Shown here: positions 7,230-14,253 of the stretch, piece by piece
Layout of the letters: the number at the start of each line of letters is the position of its first letter
How positions within the stretch are numbered: the first letter of the stretch is position 1
Assembly (NCBI GenBank): GCA_023404715.1
Contig: JAEYAR010000001.1
Coordinates: 1 to 23,892 of the forward strand
Direction: 5' to 3'
Origin: Bacillota bacterium
GTDB taxonomy: Bacteria > Bacillota > Clostridia > Christensenellales > Aristaeellaceae
Length of the DNA: 23,892 nt
Notes under the pieces: generated by a model
What the model was told of the DNA's origin: nothing
Databases searched by the model: none
Seen by the model: the letters and a program-made list of their open reading frames with translations, nothing else
Translations under genes and position numbers: made by a program

Positions 7230-8249
7230 TTACCTCACCGGCAACACGTAGCCGATCTTCTTCATCACCTTTTGCAATGTGCGGCTTGCGATGCGTCCGG
7301 CGCGCTCCGCGCCGTCCTTCATCACGCTCTCCAGGTACGCCTTGTCCTTGACGATGCGGCCGTACTCCGCCTGAATGGGTTCGAGCGCCGCGATGATCGC
7401 GTCCGCCGCCTTTTGCTTGAGCTCACCGTAGCCCTTCCCCTCCATCTCCCCGGCGATCTCCTCTACCTTGCGGCCGGAAAGGGCGGAGAGAATCGTCAGC
7501 AGGTTGGATACGCCCGGCTTGCTTTCCGGATCGAAGCGGATCTGGGCGTCGGAATCCGTCACCGCGCGCTTCACCTTGCGGCGCACCACGTCAGGGGCGT
7601 CGAGCATGCTGATGAAGCATTCGTCGGGATCTGACTTGGACATCTTGCGCGTGGGCTCTTGCAGGGACATGACGCGCGCGCCCGTCTTGGGGATGAACCC
7701 CTCCGGGATCTTGAAAACGTCGCCGTATAGGCCGTTAAAGCGCTGGGCGATGTCGCGGCAGATTTCAATATGCTGCTTTTGATCCGCGCCGACGGGCACG
7801 AGGTCCGTCTGATAGAGCAGGATGTCCGCCGCCATCAGCACGGGGTAGGTGAACAGGCCCGCATTGACGTTGTCCGCATGCTTCTGGCTCTTGTCTTTGA
7901 ACTGGGTCATGCGCGAGAGCTCGCCCATGTACGTATAGCAATTGAGCAGCCACGCCAGCTCCGCGTGTGCGGGCACGTGGGACTGCAGATAGATGATGTT
8001 CTTTTGCGGGTCCAGGCCAATGGCCAACAACAGGGCGGTTAGCTCCTGCGATTGGCGCCGCAGCAGGGCCGGCTCCTGGCGCACCGTGATGGCATGCAGG
8101 TCGACGACGGAGTAAATACAGTCGTAAGCGTCCTCCAGCAGCTTCCAATTGCGCATTGCGCCGATATAATTGCCCAGCGTCGGCGTGCCTGACGGCTGAA
8201 TGCCGGAATAAATGCGCTTCTTTGGCGCGGATACCGTCTGATTCTCCAT
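7230..8249 (-). CDS. trpS: Tryptophanyl-tRNA synthetase
   Basis: This 339-residue class I aminoacyl-tRNA synthetase charges tRNA-Trp with tryptophan. The HIGH-like signature is QPSGTPTLGNYIGAM (18-32), the second signature RKMSKSDPDE (KMSKS at 202-206), and the family segments SVVDLHAIT, GELSRMTQFKDKSQK and VPVGADQKQHIE are intact. The length is normal. ATG 8249 is preferred because GAGGGGGAAG stands six bases before it; the frame extends six codons upstream but its first ATG lies inside that ribosome site. Bacillota often control trpS with a T-box leader. Here the gap to the divergent gene is only about 130 bases and no T-box sequence (AGGGTGG) is seen. Confidence 0.97.
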   Translation of the reverse strand: MENQTVSAPKKRIYSGIQPSGTPTLGNYIGAMRNWKLLEDAYDCIYSVVDLHAITVRQEPALLRRQSQELTALLLAIGLDPQKNIIYLQSHVPAHAELAWLLNCYTYMGELSRMTQFKDKSQKHADNVNAGLFTYPVLMAADILLYQTDLVPVGADQKQHIEICRDIAQRFNGLYGDVFKIPEGFIPKTGARVMSLQEPTRKMSKSDPDECFISMLDAPDVVRRKVKRAVTDSDAQIRFDPESKPGVSNLLTILSALSGRKVEEIAGEMEGKGYGELKQKAADAIIAALEPIQAEYGRIVKDKAYLESVMKDGAERAGRIASRTLQKVMKKIGYVLPVR

Positions 8250-8289
8250 AAAAAGCTTCCCCCTCATCTACCGGGATCGATATTCATAA

Positions 8290-8334
8290 ATTTTATCACA
8301 ACGTGGACAGAACCGCAAGGGTCCGTGATATAAT
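8290..8334. promoter_or_regulatory. Divergent overlapping promoters (trpS and ZnuA-like gene)
   Basis: Leftward: TTGCGG (8313-8318) and TAAAAT (8290-8295) with 17 bp between, for trpS. Rightward: an extended -10, TGATATAAT (8326-8334), with a poor -35 (TGGACA 8304-8309, 19 bp away), for the gene at 8384. The two promoters interleave, so polymerase binding at one should hinder the other. Confidence 0.6.
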
Positions 8335-8383
8335 AGAGGACAAAATACACCATCACTGATTGCCAGCGTAGAGGAGGAAGCGC

Positions 8384-9262
8384 ATGAGACAAAGACCCGT
8401 TTTTCTCGCGCTGCTCGCAGCGCTCTTGCTTGTGCCGGCATGCGGCCTGGCCGCGTTCCCGCACGTCCGCGCGTCGTGCTATCCGGTCTATCTCGCCTGC
8501 GTCGCCGCGGGCTGCGACCCGGCTCAAACGGACATGTTTCTCATGCCGCAGGCCGGGTACATGGAGGACTACGCGCTCAGCGAACCGGACTTTGCGCGCT
8601 CGCAGCGGTCGGATATCGTCGCGCTCCTGGGCGGCGGGCTCGAAAGCTTCACCGCTTATCTCTATCAGGATGGCCTCAAGCCCCTGATCGTCGCGGGCGA
8701 GCACATACAGCGCATCCCCGGGCGGGTGCTCGATCCGGACGAGGACGAAGCCCCCTCGGACAATCCCTACGTCTGGCTCTCCCCCGCACGCTGGGGCGAG
8801 ATGGTGCACGGCCTCAGCGCCGCGCTGTGTCAGCTGGACCCTGAAAACGAGGCCGCCTATACGCGCGCAAACGAGGAGGCGCAGGCCGCCGTAAAGCGTG
8901 TAAAGGACGCGATGGCATCCGAGCTCGCCTTTTACGCCGGGCGCCAGGTCGTCGTGACGCACCCTGCGCTCGCCTATCTGGCGCTGGACGCGGCGCTCGA
9001 CGTGGTGCTGACAATCGAGCGCGATCCGTCCGTACAACCCCAGCCCGGCGACGTTGAGGAGCTGCTCGCCCTGATAGCGCCGTATCCGGAGGCCGTCGTG
9101 CTGGTGGAGGATACCGCGCCGGACGCGCTCCTCGCCTTGCCCGGCCGCGTTACGGCGAACCTCGGCGTGCTGACGGGCGGGCCGCTTTCCGGGGACGCGA
9201 CGGTCTGGGAACGCGCGATGATGCAAAACATACGGACGCTCAAAGCGGCGCTGCAACGATAA
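8384..9262 (+). CDS. ZnuA-like metal-binding lipoprotein, ligand-poor
   Basis: The product is 292 residues with an N-terminal export signal ending in LVPAC (possible lipid anchor at Cys20). It follows the ZnuA/TroA (cluster A-I, PF01297) plan: ASCYPVYLACV (30-40), SDIVALLGGGLESF (76-89), NPYVWLSP (127-134), THPALAYLA (192-200), and DATVWERAMMQNI (271-283). In the family the ligands are His in a PHxYEPS motif, His in NPHVWL, His in H-AFxYL, and Asp/Glu near the end. Here the first is replaced by YMEDYALS, the second is Tyr129, while His193 and Asp271 remain. No permease or ATPase lies beside it. RarA starts 17 bases later, so the two may be co-transcribed. Its role is uncertain: it may bind a different metal or none. 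Confidence 0.8.
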   Translation: MRQRPVFLALLAALLLVPACGLAAFPHVRASCYPVYLACVAAGCDPAQTDMFLMPQAGYMEDYALSEPDFARSQRSDIVALLGGGLESFTAYLYQDGLKPLIVAGEHIQRIPGRVLDPDEDEAPSDNPYVWLSPARWGEMVHGLSAALCQLDPENEAAYTRANEEAQAAVKRVKDAMASELAFYAGRQVVVTHPALAYLALDAALDVVLTIERDPSVQPQPGDVEELLALIAPYPEAVVLVEDTAPDALLALPGRVTANLGVLTGGPLSGDATVWERAMMQNIRTLKAALQR

Positions 9263-9279
9263 AGAAAGGTATATTACAG

Positions 9280-10584
9280 ATGGACGATCTCTTCACCGCA
9301 TCCAATGAAAAGCTGAAGCCCCTGGCCGACCGCATGCGCCCGCGAACGCTGGATGAGTTCATCGGCCAGCCGCACATCGTCGGCCCGGGCAGGCTGCTGC
9401 GCCGCGCCATCGAGGCCGACCGCATGACCTCCTGCATCTTCTACGGCCCGCCCGGCTGCGGCAAGACCACGCTCGCCTCCATCATCGCGGGGACGACGCG
9501 CGCCGCCTTTGTGCAGCTCAACGCCGTCACCAGCGGAGTCGGCGAGGTGCGCGAGGTCGTCAAGGAGGCGCAAAACCGGCTCTCGCTCTACGGCCAGGTC
9601 ACCTATCTGCTGCTCGACGAATGCCACCGTTGGAGCAAGTCGCAGTCCGACTCCATCCTGCCCGCCATCGAGAAGGGGACGATCCGCTTCATCGGTTCTA
9701 CCACCGAGAATCCCTTTATCGCCATGACGCCGGCCATCGTCAGCCGCTGCCGCGTATTTCAGTTTGAGGCGCTCTCACAGGCGGACGTAGAGACCGCCAT
9801 GCTGCGCGCGCTTTCCGACACGGCGCGCGGCTTTGGCCTGCAGAAGGTCGAACTCGCCCCCGACGCGCTGCATCACATCGCCAAGATCGCCAACGGCGAC
9901 GTACGCTCCGCCCTCGGCGCGCTGGAGCTGGGCGTGCTCACCACCCCGCCGGATGAGGCGGGCGTCGTCCGCTTTACGCTCGCGGTCGCGGAGGAGTCCA
10001 TCCAAAAGCCGGTCATCCGCTGCGACGAATCGCTCTATTACGACATGCTTTCCGCCTTTTGCAAAAGCCTGCGCGGTTCGGATAGCGACGCGGCGCTCGC
10101 CTGGTTCGCCCGCCTGAATTACGCGGGCGTCGATCCGCGGCTGATCGTCAGGCGCATCATCGCCCACGCCAGCGAGGACGTTGGGCTGAGCAACCCCATC
10201 GCGATGCTGCAGGCCGTCGCCGCAGGGCAGGCGCTGGAGATGGTCGGCATGCCGGAGGCGCGCCTTTCCATCGCCCAGGCCATCTGCGCGATCTGCGAAA
10301 GCCCCAAGTCCAACAGCGTATCCGCCGCGGTGGATGCGGCGATGCAGGATGCGCAGCAGGGCGGCTTTGGGCCCGTGCCCGTGCACCTGCGCGATACGCA
10401 TTACAAGGGCAGCGCGCGTCTGGGCTCGGGCGCGAACTACAAATACCCGCACGACTTCCCTGGCCACTATGTGGAGCAGGATTACATGCCGCCGGAGGTC
10501 AAAGGGCGGCGCTACTACCTGCCCAGCGATCAGGGCAACGAGCTCAAGCTGCGCGAACGCCGCCGCGCGCGGGGGCAGGCGTGA
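9280..10584 (+). CDS. rarA: Replication-associated recombination protein A (AAA+ ATPase)
   Basis: The 434-residue protein belongs to the RarA/MgsA/WRNIP1 family, which acts at stalled replication forks. The N-terminal phrase LADRMRPRTLDEFIGQPHIV, Walker A GPPGCGKT (56-63), Walker B LLLDECHRW (about 110-117), and the sensor region TENPF are clear. The C-terminal half has the family tetramerisation segment (VSAAVDAAMQDAQQG, later YKYPHDFPGHYVEQDYMP). Walker B carries Cys (DECHRW) where Ile is usual. The length is normal. AAAGAAAGG stands before ATG 9280. It faces dnaA across a shared terminator. Confidence 0.96.
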   Translation: MDDLFTASNEKLKPLADRMRPRTLDEFIGQPHIVGPGRLLRRAIEADRMTSCIFYGPPGCGKTTLASIIAGTTRAAFVQLNAVTSGVGEVREVVKEAQNRLSLYGQVTYLLLDECHRWSKSQSDSILPAIEKGTIRFIGSTTENPFIAMTPAIVSRCRVFQFEALSQADVETAMLRALSDTARGFGLQKVELAPDALHHIAKIANGDVRSALGALELGVLTTPPDEAGVVRFTLAVAEESIQKPVIRCDESLYYDMLSAFCKSLRGSDSDAALAWFARLNYAGVDPRLIVRRIIAHASEDVGLSNPIAMLQAVAAGQALEMVGMPEARLSIAQAICAICESPKSNSVSAAVDAAMQDAQQGGFGPVPVHLRDTHYKGSARLGSGANYKYPHDFPGHYVEQDYMPPEVKGRRYYLPSDQGNELKLRERRRARGQA

Positions 10585-10588
10585 AGCG

Positions 10589-10820
10589 ATGATTCATTTC
10601 TCTACTAACAGAGACCATCGACGCGCTCGGGGCGATTTCGCGCACGGACGCTCTGACCGCCATACGGCATCGGGTTCCCATAGAAGACATCGCCAACGAG
10701 GTCTACCATCTCATCTTTGGACAGGCGAACGAGTACCTCGTTCGGTCCGGCCTCGTTACAACGCCGCGCCCACGCCCCGGCGAAGGACGATATGAGCAGG
10801 CATTCTCTTGCGCCAAATAA
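10589..10820 (+). pseudogene. Small broken ORF after rarA
   Basis: A frame open from 10593 to the TAA at 10818-10820 reads TIDALGAISRTDALTAIRHR, continuing with VPIEDIANEVYHLIFGQANE and ending in CAK. It looks like a real helical protein but has no ATG, GTG or TTG start in frame. A start in another frame (ATG 10589, MIHFSTNR) lies just after rarA and would need a shift near 10611 to join. I read this as a small gene of about 75 residues with a frameshift, or a sequencing error. I do not recognise a family. Confidence 0.45.
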
Positions 10821-10823
10821 TAA

Positions 10824-10857
10824 AGCTGTCGAGACAAGTTCCTCGACAGCTCTTTTG
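10824..10857. terminator. Bidirectional terminator between rarA and dnaA
   Basis: AGCTGTCGAG (10824-10833) pairs with CTCGACAGCT (10842-10851). A CTTTTG tract follows on the plus strand; on the minus strand TTTATTATTT follows. It serves the convergent rarA and dnaA transcripts. Confidence 0.85.
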
Positions 10858-10858
10858 A

Positions 10859-12187
10859 TCATTTTTCCTGTATGCTTTTCTTCAGGTCGTCGATGGTGTT
10901 GGCCATCTCCGAGGACGTCTTGACCATCTCCGCAATCTTGTCGCACGAGTGCATGATCGTCGAGTGGTCGCGCTTGAACGAATCGCCGATGCGCGGCAGC
11001 GACATCTCGGTCATCTCGCGCGTGAGATAGATCGCGACCTGCCGCGGCAGGGCGATCTCGCGTTTGCGCTTCTGGCCGACGATGTCCTGTACGGAGACGC
11101 CGTAGTATTCCGCCACCGCCTGCTGGATCAGCTCGCAGGTAATGCGCTTGGGATCGCGTACCGATAGGATGTCCCGCAGCGCCTCTGAGGCGAGCGAAAC
11201 GTCGACCGAGCGCCCGGTCAGCGACGCGTAAGCGATGACGCGCGTAAGCGCGCCCTCCAGCTCGCGGATGTTGGACTCGATGCGCGCGGCGATGAGCTCG
11301 AGCACCTCGTCGTCCACGGCGATGCGCTCGCTCTCCGCCTTCTTGCGCAGGATGGCTACGCGCGTTTCAATGTCGGGCTTTTGAATGTCGGCGATAAGGC
11401 CCCACTCAAAGCGCGAGCGCAGCCGCTCTTCCAGGCGGGCGATCTCCTTCGGCGGCTTATCGGACGATATGATGATCTGCTTGCCCGCGCCGTGCAGGGC
11501 GTTGAACGTATGGAAAAACTCCTCCTGCGTGGATTCTCGGCCTGCGATAAACTGAATGTCGTCGACCATCAAAACGTCCACGTTGCGGAAGCGGTTGCGA
11601 AACTCTACGTTCTTGTTGTTCTTGATCGCCTGAATCAGCTCGTTGGTGAACGTCTCGCTGGACAGGTACAGCAATCGCATGGCCGGAAACTGCTGCTGGA
11701 TGTAGTGGCCGATGGCGTGCATCAGGTGCGTCTTGCCCAGACCGACGCCGCCGTATAAAAACAGCGGGTTATACGCTTCGCCCGGCGCCTCTGCCACGGC
11801 GAGCGACGCCGCATGCGCAAAGCGGTTGGAATTGCCGACGACGAACGTGTCGAATGTAGACTTGGGGTTAAACATGTTGACGCCGGAAATCGTCAGCGCG
11901 TCCTCGCCGCCCTTGCGCTGCCCCTGCCACTCGGCGCGCTCCTGCGGCGTCAGGTACTCGATCGTGACGGGCTTATGGCAAACCTCGAGCACCGCGTTGT
12001 TGATGAGCTCCTGATATCGGCCCAGGATCGTCTTGCGCATAAAATCGCTGACGACCTCCAGATACAGGTGGTCGTTCTCCATCGCGAAGGGCTTTAAAGA
12101 AGAAGCGATCCATGTCTTGTACGAGACCTCCGGCAGATCCTCGCGCAAAAGCACGGTCGCATTTCCCCAAATCTCTTCAAATTCCAT
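10859..12187 (-). CDS. dnaA: Chromosomal replication initiator DnaA
   Basis: The protein is 442 residues from the ATG at 12187, which has GAGGAGGGC upstream; the frame extends another 94 codons but those cover the promoter and DnaA boxes. Domain I is at 1-80 (FEEIWGNATVLLREDLPEVS), a short linker follows (about 80-105), then the AAA+ domain with Walker A GGVGLGKT (146-153), Walker B VDVLMVDD (203-210) and sensor II around REL-EGAL (308-314). The DNA-binding domain ends with FKRDHSTIMHSCDKI (405-418), the DnaA signature. It opens oriC and controls its own gene. dnaN is not next to it, which is unusual. It ends at the bidirectional terminator. Confidence 0.98.
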   Translation of the reverse strand: MEFEEIWGNATVLLREDLPEVSYKTWIASSLKPFAMENDHLYLEVVSDFMRKTILGRYQELINNAVLEVCHKPVTIEYLTPQERAEWQGQRKGGEDALTISGVNMFNPKSTFDTFVVGNSNRFAHAASLAVAEAPGEAYNPLFLYGGVGLGKTHLMHAIGHYIQQQFPAMRLLYLSSETFTNELIQAIKNNKNVEFRNRFRNVDVLMVDDIQFIAGRESTQEEFFHTFNALHGAGKQIIISSDKPPKEIARLEERLRSRFEWGLIADIQKPDIETRVAILRKKAESERIAVDDEVLELIAARIESNIRELEGALTRVIAYASLTGRSVDVSLASEALRDILSVRDPKRITCELIQQAVAEYYGVSVQDIVGQKRKREIALPRQVAIYLTREMTEMSLPRIGDSFKRDHSTIMHSCDKIAEMVKTSSEMANTIDDLKKSIQEK

Positions 12188-12318
12188 CAAGAAGCCCTCC
12201 TCGCAGACGCGCGTTATGAAAATGCACATCAAGGCGCGCCGCATCGCCTGCAATCCTATGCACACCAGGCCATGCGAATTCGCTCGAAATGTGGAATGTG
12301 TGGAAATTTTGCACAGGG

Positions 12319-12339
12319 ATATCCACAGCCTGTGGATAA
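12319..12339. promoter_or_regulatory. Inverted pair of DnaA boxes
   Basis: ATATCCACA (12319-12327, one mismatch) and TGTGGATAA (12331-12339, a perfect TTATCCACA on the minus strand) face each other across three bases. They lie about 13-33 bases downstream of the predicted dnaA transcription start, where bound DnaA would block its own transcription. Confidence 0.8.
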
Positions 12340-12358
12340 TTTCCGAGAAACCACGTCT

Positions 12359-12387
12359 ATGATACCAAAAAAGTCGCGTGTTTTCAA
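12359..12387 (-). promoter_or_regulatory. dnaA promoter
   Basis: On the minus strand TTGAAA (12382-12387) and TATCAT (12359-12364) are separated by 17 bp. The leader to ATG 12187 is about 165 bases and contains the DnaA boxes. Confidence 0.75.
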
Positions 12388-12529
12388 GCTTTTTTCGGTT
12401 TTCCCCAGCGCGACCTTTCTGCACTTTTACACAGCGTCGCAAGGGATTGTTGATAACTCTCTCCCCCACCGCTGGTGGTTTTTCGACGGTTTCTGCACAA
12501 GTCTTGGCCTTTTTCCACGAAACCTGTGC

Positions 12530-12574
12530 AAAACAAGGCAGCCCGGACTGAATAAAAATTCAATCCGGGCTGCC
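12530..12574 (-). terminator. Terminator of the NAGPA-domain gene cluster
   Basis: GGCAGCCCGGA (12537-12547) pairs with TCCGGGCTGCC (12564-12574), and within it TGAAT (12549-12553) pairs with ATTCA (12558-12562). On the minus strand TTGTTTTG follows. It ends the operon at 12614-15630 just before the dnaA control region. Confidence 0.8.
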
Positions 12575-12613
12575 CACAAAAATAAATATTCAAAACATTT
12601 CCACGTCTGCCGT

Positions 12614-13318
12614 CTATTTCAGCGCGTCATCCGCCACGCGCCAGCCGGTGCCCGAGGGCGTAAGCGTCAGGCTGGCCGTCGCGAGCGCCTGCTCGTCATT
12701 AACCTCGCTCAAAATTTCGATCGTGATTACCGGGGACTGGGCGTATTCGTCGGTCGTCAGCGGCTGATCCGACCAATAGCAGGGGCGGCCGTCGTTGATG
12801 AGGCTGACGCCCACGTCGCTATAGCGGGCGTGCAGCGCGTCCCAGGTGATGAACCCGCCCTGAGAGGCGGTAAAGCGGAAGCGGCAGGGAACCGGCATAT
12901 CCGCCTGATCCACAAGGCTGAGCTCCAGCAGCAGGCCGGGCTGTGCGGAATCGAGGGGCGTGTAGCTGCGCATCGTATCGACGTGAAGACGGCCGGCAGC
13001 CGTCTCGCACGATAGTGACACAAGCGAATCCTCCTCGCGCGCGTACTCCAGCAAATCCGGCGTATACATCGCCGCGATCATGCCATACCCGCCGTTTTGA
13101 AAGAAGTCGCCCAGCTGGTACATGCGCCACTGTTCACGCTGATCCTCAGCCAGCAGCCCTTTTTCGACGATCAGATCCTCCAGCTCGTCCAAAAAGGCTT
13201 CGTAGGCACCGCGCAGCCGCCCCAGCTCCTCGGCGTTGAGCAGGGCGTCCCCTTCGACCGCAAAGGCCGGAATCGGCAACAAAAGCAGCGCCAACAGGAT
13301 GTATAAAGCGCGCTTCAT
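12614..13318 (-). CDS. Secreted protein of unknown function
   Basis: The product is 234 residues from the ATG at 13318, which follows GAGGAGGAA at the usual distance. It has a clear signal peptide (KRALYILLALLLLPIPAFA) with likely cleavage after Ala20. The mature part starts with a helical, acidic stretch (EELGRLRGAYEAFLDELEDL) and then a beta-rich, possibly nuclear-transport-factor-2-like C-terminal half ending VADDALK; that likeness is only a guess. It is the last gene of a minus-strand group with two NAGPA-domain proteins, 34 bases after the nearest one. The shared location suggests an envelope or exopolysaccharide role. Confidence 0.6.
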   Translation of the reverse strand: MKRALYILLALLLLPIPAFAVEGDALLNAEELGRLRGAYEAFLDELEDLIVEKGLLAEDQREQWRMYQLGDFFQNGGYGMIAAMYTPDLLEYAREEDSLVSLSCETAAGRLHVDTMRSYTPLDSAQPGLLLELSLVDQADMPVPCRFRFTASQGGFITWDALHARYSDVGVSLINDGRPCYWSDQPLTTDEYAQSPVITIEILSEVNDEQALATASLTLTPSGTGWRVADDALK

Positions 13319-13352
13319 GGCGCATTCCTCCTCGCTACGGCTTCTTACTCCC

Positions 13353-14210
13353 TTACGGGGCAAAATAGATGATGTCGCTCACGCGGCGCTGGCCGCCGCC
13401 CGCGGGCTTGTTGATGATCTCGCCTTGAAAGCACAGCGTGGCCGAGCCGCCGCCGTCCAGGTTATAGGCCGTGACGCAGCCCTGCTCGACGAACACCTGC
13501 GCCAGCTCCTGCAGCGTCATGCCCTTATCCGACCAGCCGTCGCGCCGCCCATCCGCCACGACGACCACGTACTCCCCGTCCGCCGTCTGGCCGATCGCCG
13601 TGCGCGGTTCACGGATGCGGTCATTCGTGTAGATAAAGTACTTTTCGGGCATCTCGAGCGCTTCGCCGTCGCGCACGAGCGCGGGGCCGAACTCAAACGA
13701 CTGCACGACGCCCCCCAGCATCAGGTCCTCCGCCGGAATCGGCGTCTCCTGGCGCTCGGAGAGCAGATAGGTTTCCATGAGTCCGTTCCGGTCGACCGTC
13801 ATCAGGTCGCGCGAGACCTTCTTTTCACGGTAAAGCTGGCCGTTGCGGATGATGATGCCGACGTTGTCCTTATGGTTGTAATAGTCCCCGTTAAAGGCGA
13901 GCACCGCCCCATTGCGCTCGGCGATCGATTCGGTGTCTTCGACCATCTTTTTGTCGTATACGTCCCCCGCGAACGCCGTGCGCAGCTGCGCGGGGTCGAC
14001 GACTCGAACGCGCGCGACGAGGAACTTAAGCTTGTGCGACTTAAAAACCCATTCCTCGCGGGCAATGTCGATCGTAAGCGTCTCGGATTCGTAGCTGTCT
14101 ACATGCTCAGATGTGCGGCTCTTTGGCGTTTCCGCCGCCATGGCCGCTGTAGATAGGCTTATCAGAAGGAGCGCGAGCAGGGCGCAAAGGCCCCGTTGAA
14201 TCCTGTGCAT
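13353..14210 (-). CDS. Phosphodiester glycosidase family protein (NAGPA domain), secreted
   Basis: The product is 285 residues: signal peptide about 1-25 (LLALLLISLSTAAMA) and a NAGPA/DUF2233 domain (PF09992) for the rest. Family motifs are VLAFNGDYYN (103-112), IIIRNGQLYREK (119-130), FEFGPALVRDGE, REPRTAIGQT (200-209), VVVADGRRDGWSDKGMTLQE (216-235), and YNLDGGGSATL (249-259). Members cleave phosphodiester-linked sugars (the human enzyme uncovers mannose-6-phosphate); the bacterial substrate is thought to be wall or exopolysaccharide. It shares its domain with the larger gene upstream; the two probably arose by duplication. GAGGGGAA stands nine bases before the ATG. Confidence 0.9.
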   Translation of the reverse strand: MHRIQRGLCALLALLLISLSTAAMAAETPKSRTSEHVDSYESETLTIDIAREEWVFKSHKLKFLVARVRVVDPAQLRTAFAGDVYDKKMVEDTESIAERNGAVLAFNGDYYNHKDNVGIIIRNGQLYREKKVSRDLMTVDRNGLMETYLLSERQETPIPAEDLMLGGVVQSFEFGPALVRDGEALEMPEKYFIYTNDRIREPRTAIGQTADGEYVVVVADGRRDGWSDKGMTLQELAQVFVEQGCVTAYNLDGGGSATLCFQGEIINKPAGGGQRRVSDIIYFAP

Positions 14211-14253
14211 TTGTGATTCCCCTCTATTCTATATATATGTGCTTTCTGATCGA

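Larger units (their letters stand above)
12290..12536. other. Candidate oriC / DnaA-box cluster upstream of dnaA
   Basis: Besides the inverted pair, weaker matches to TTATCCACA or its complement appear: TGTGGAAAT (12299-12307, two mismatches), TTTTACACA (12425-12433, two), TGTTGATAA (12448-12456, one), and TTTTCCACG (12511-12519, two). Short A/T runs stand between. The gap between dnaA and the next gene (12188-12613) holds no ORF of its own. An unwinding element could be the AT-rich 12575-12600. It may be the origin or only the control region of dnaA; sequence alone does not decide. Confidence 0.5.

Noticed and set aside
8250..8383. T-box leader for trpS
   Set aside because: No AGGGTGG-type antiterminator sequence and the gap is too short.
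8264..9256. Long minus-strand frame opposite the ZnuA-like gene
   Set aside because: It has many Arg and His residues and no domain, and the plus strand has a clear family match; the open frame is a result of GC-rich codons.
10859..12469. dnaA with a 94-residue N-terminal extension
   Set aside because: The added part covers the promoter and DnaA boxes; the ribosome site is at ATG 12187.
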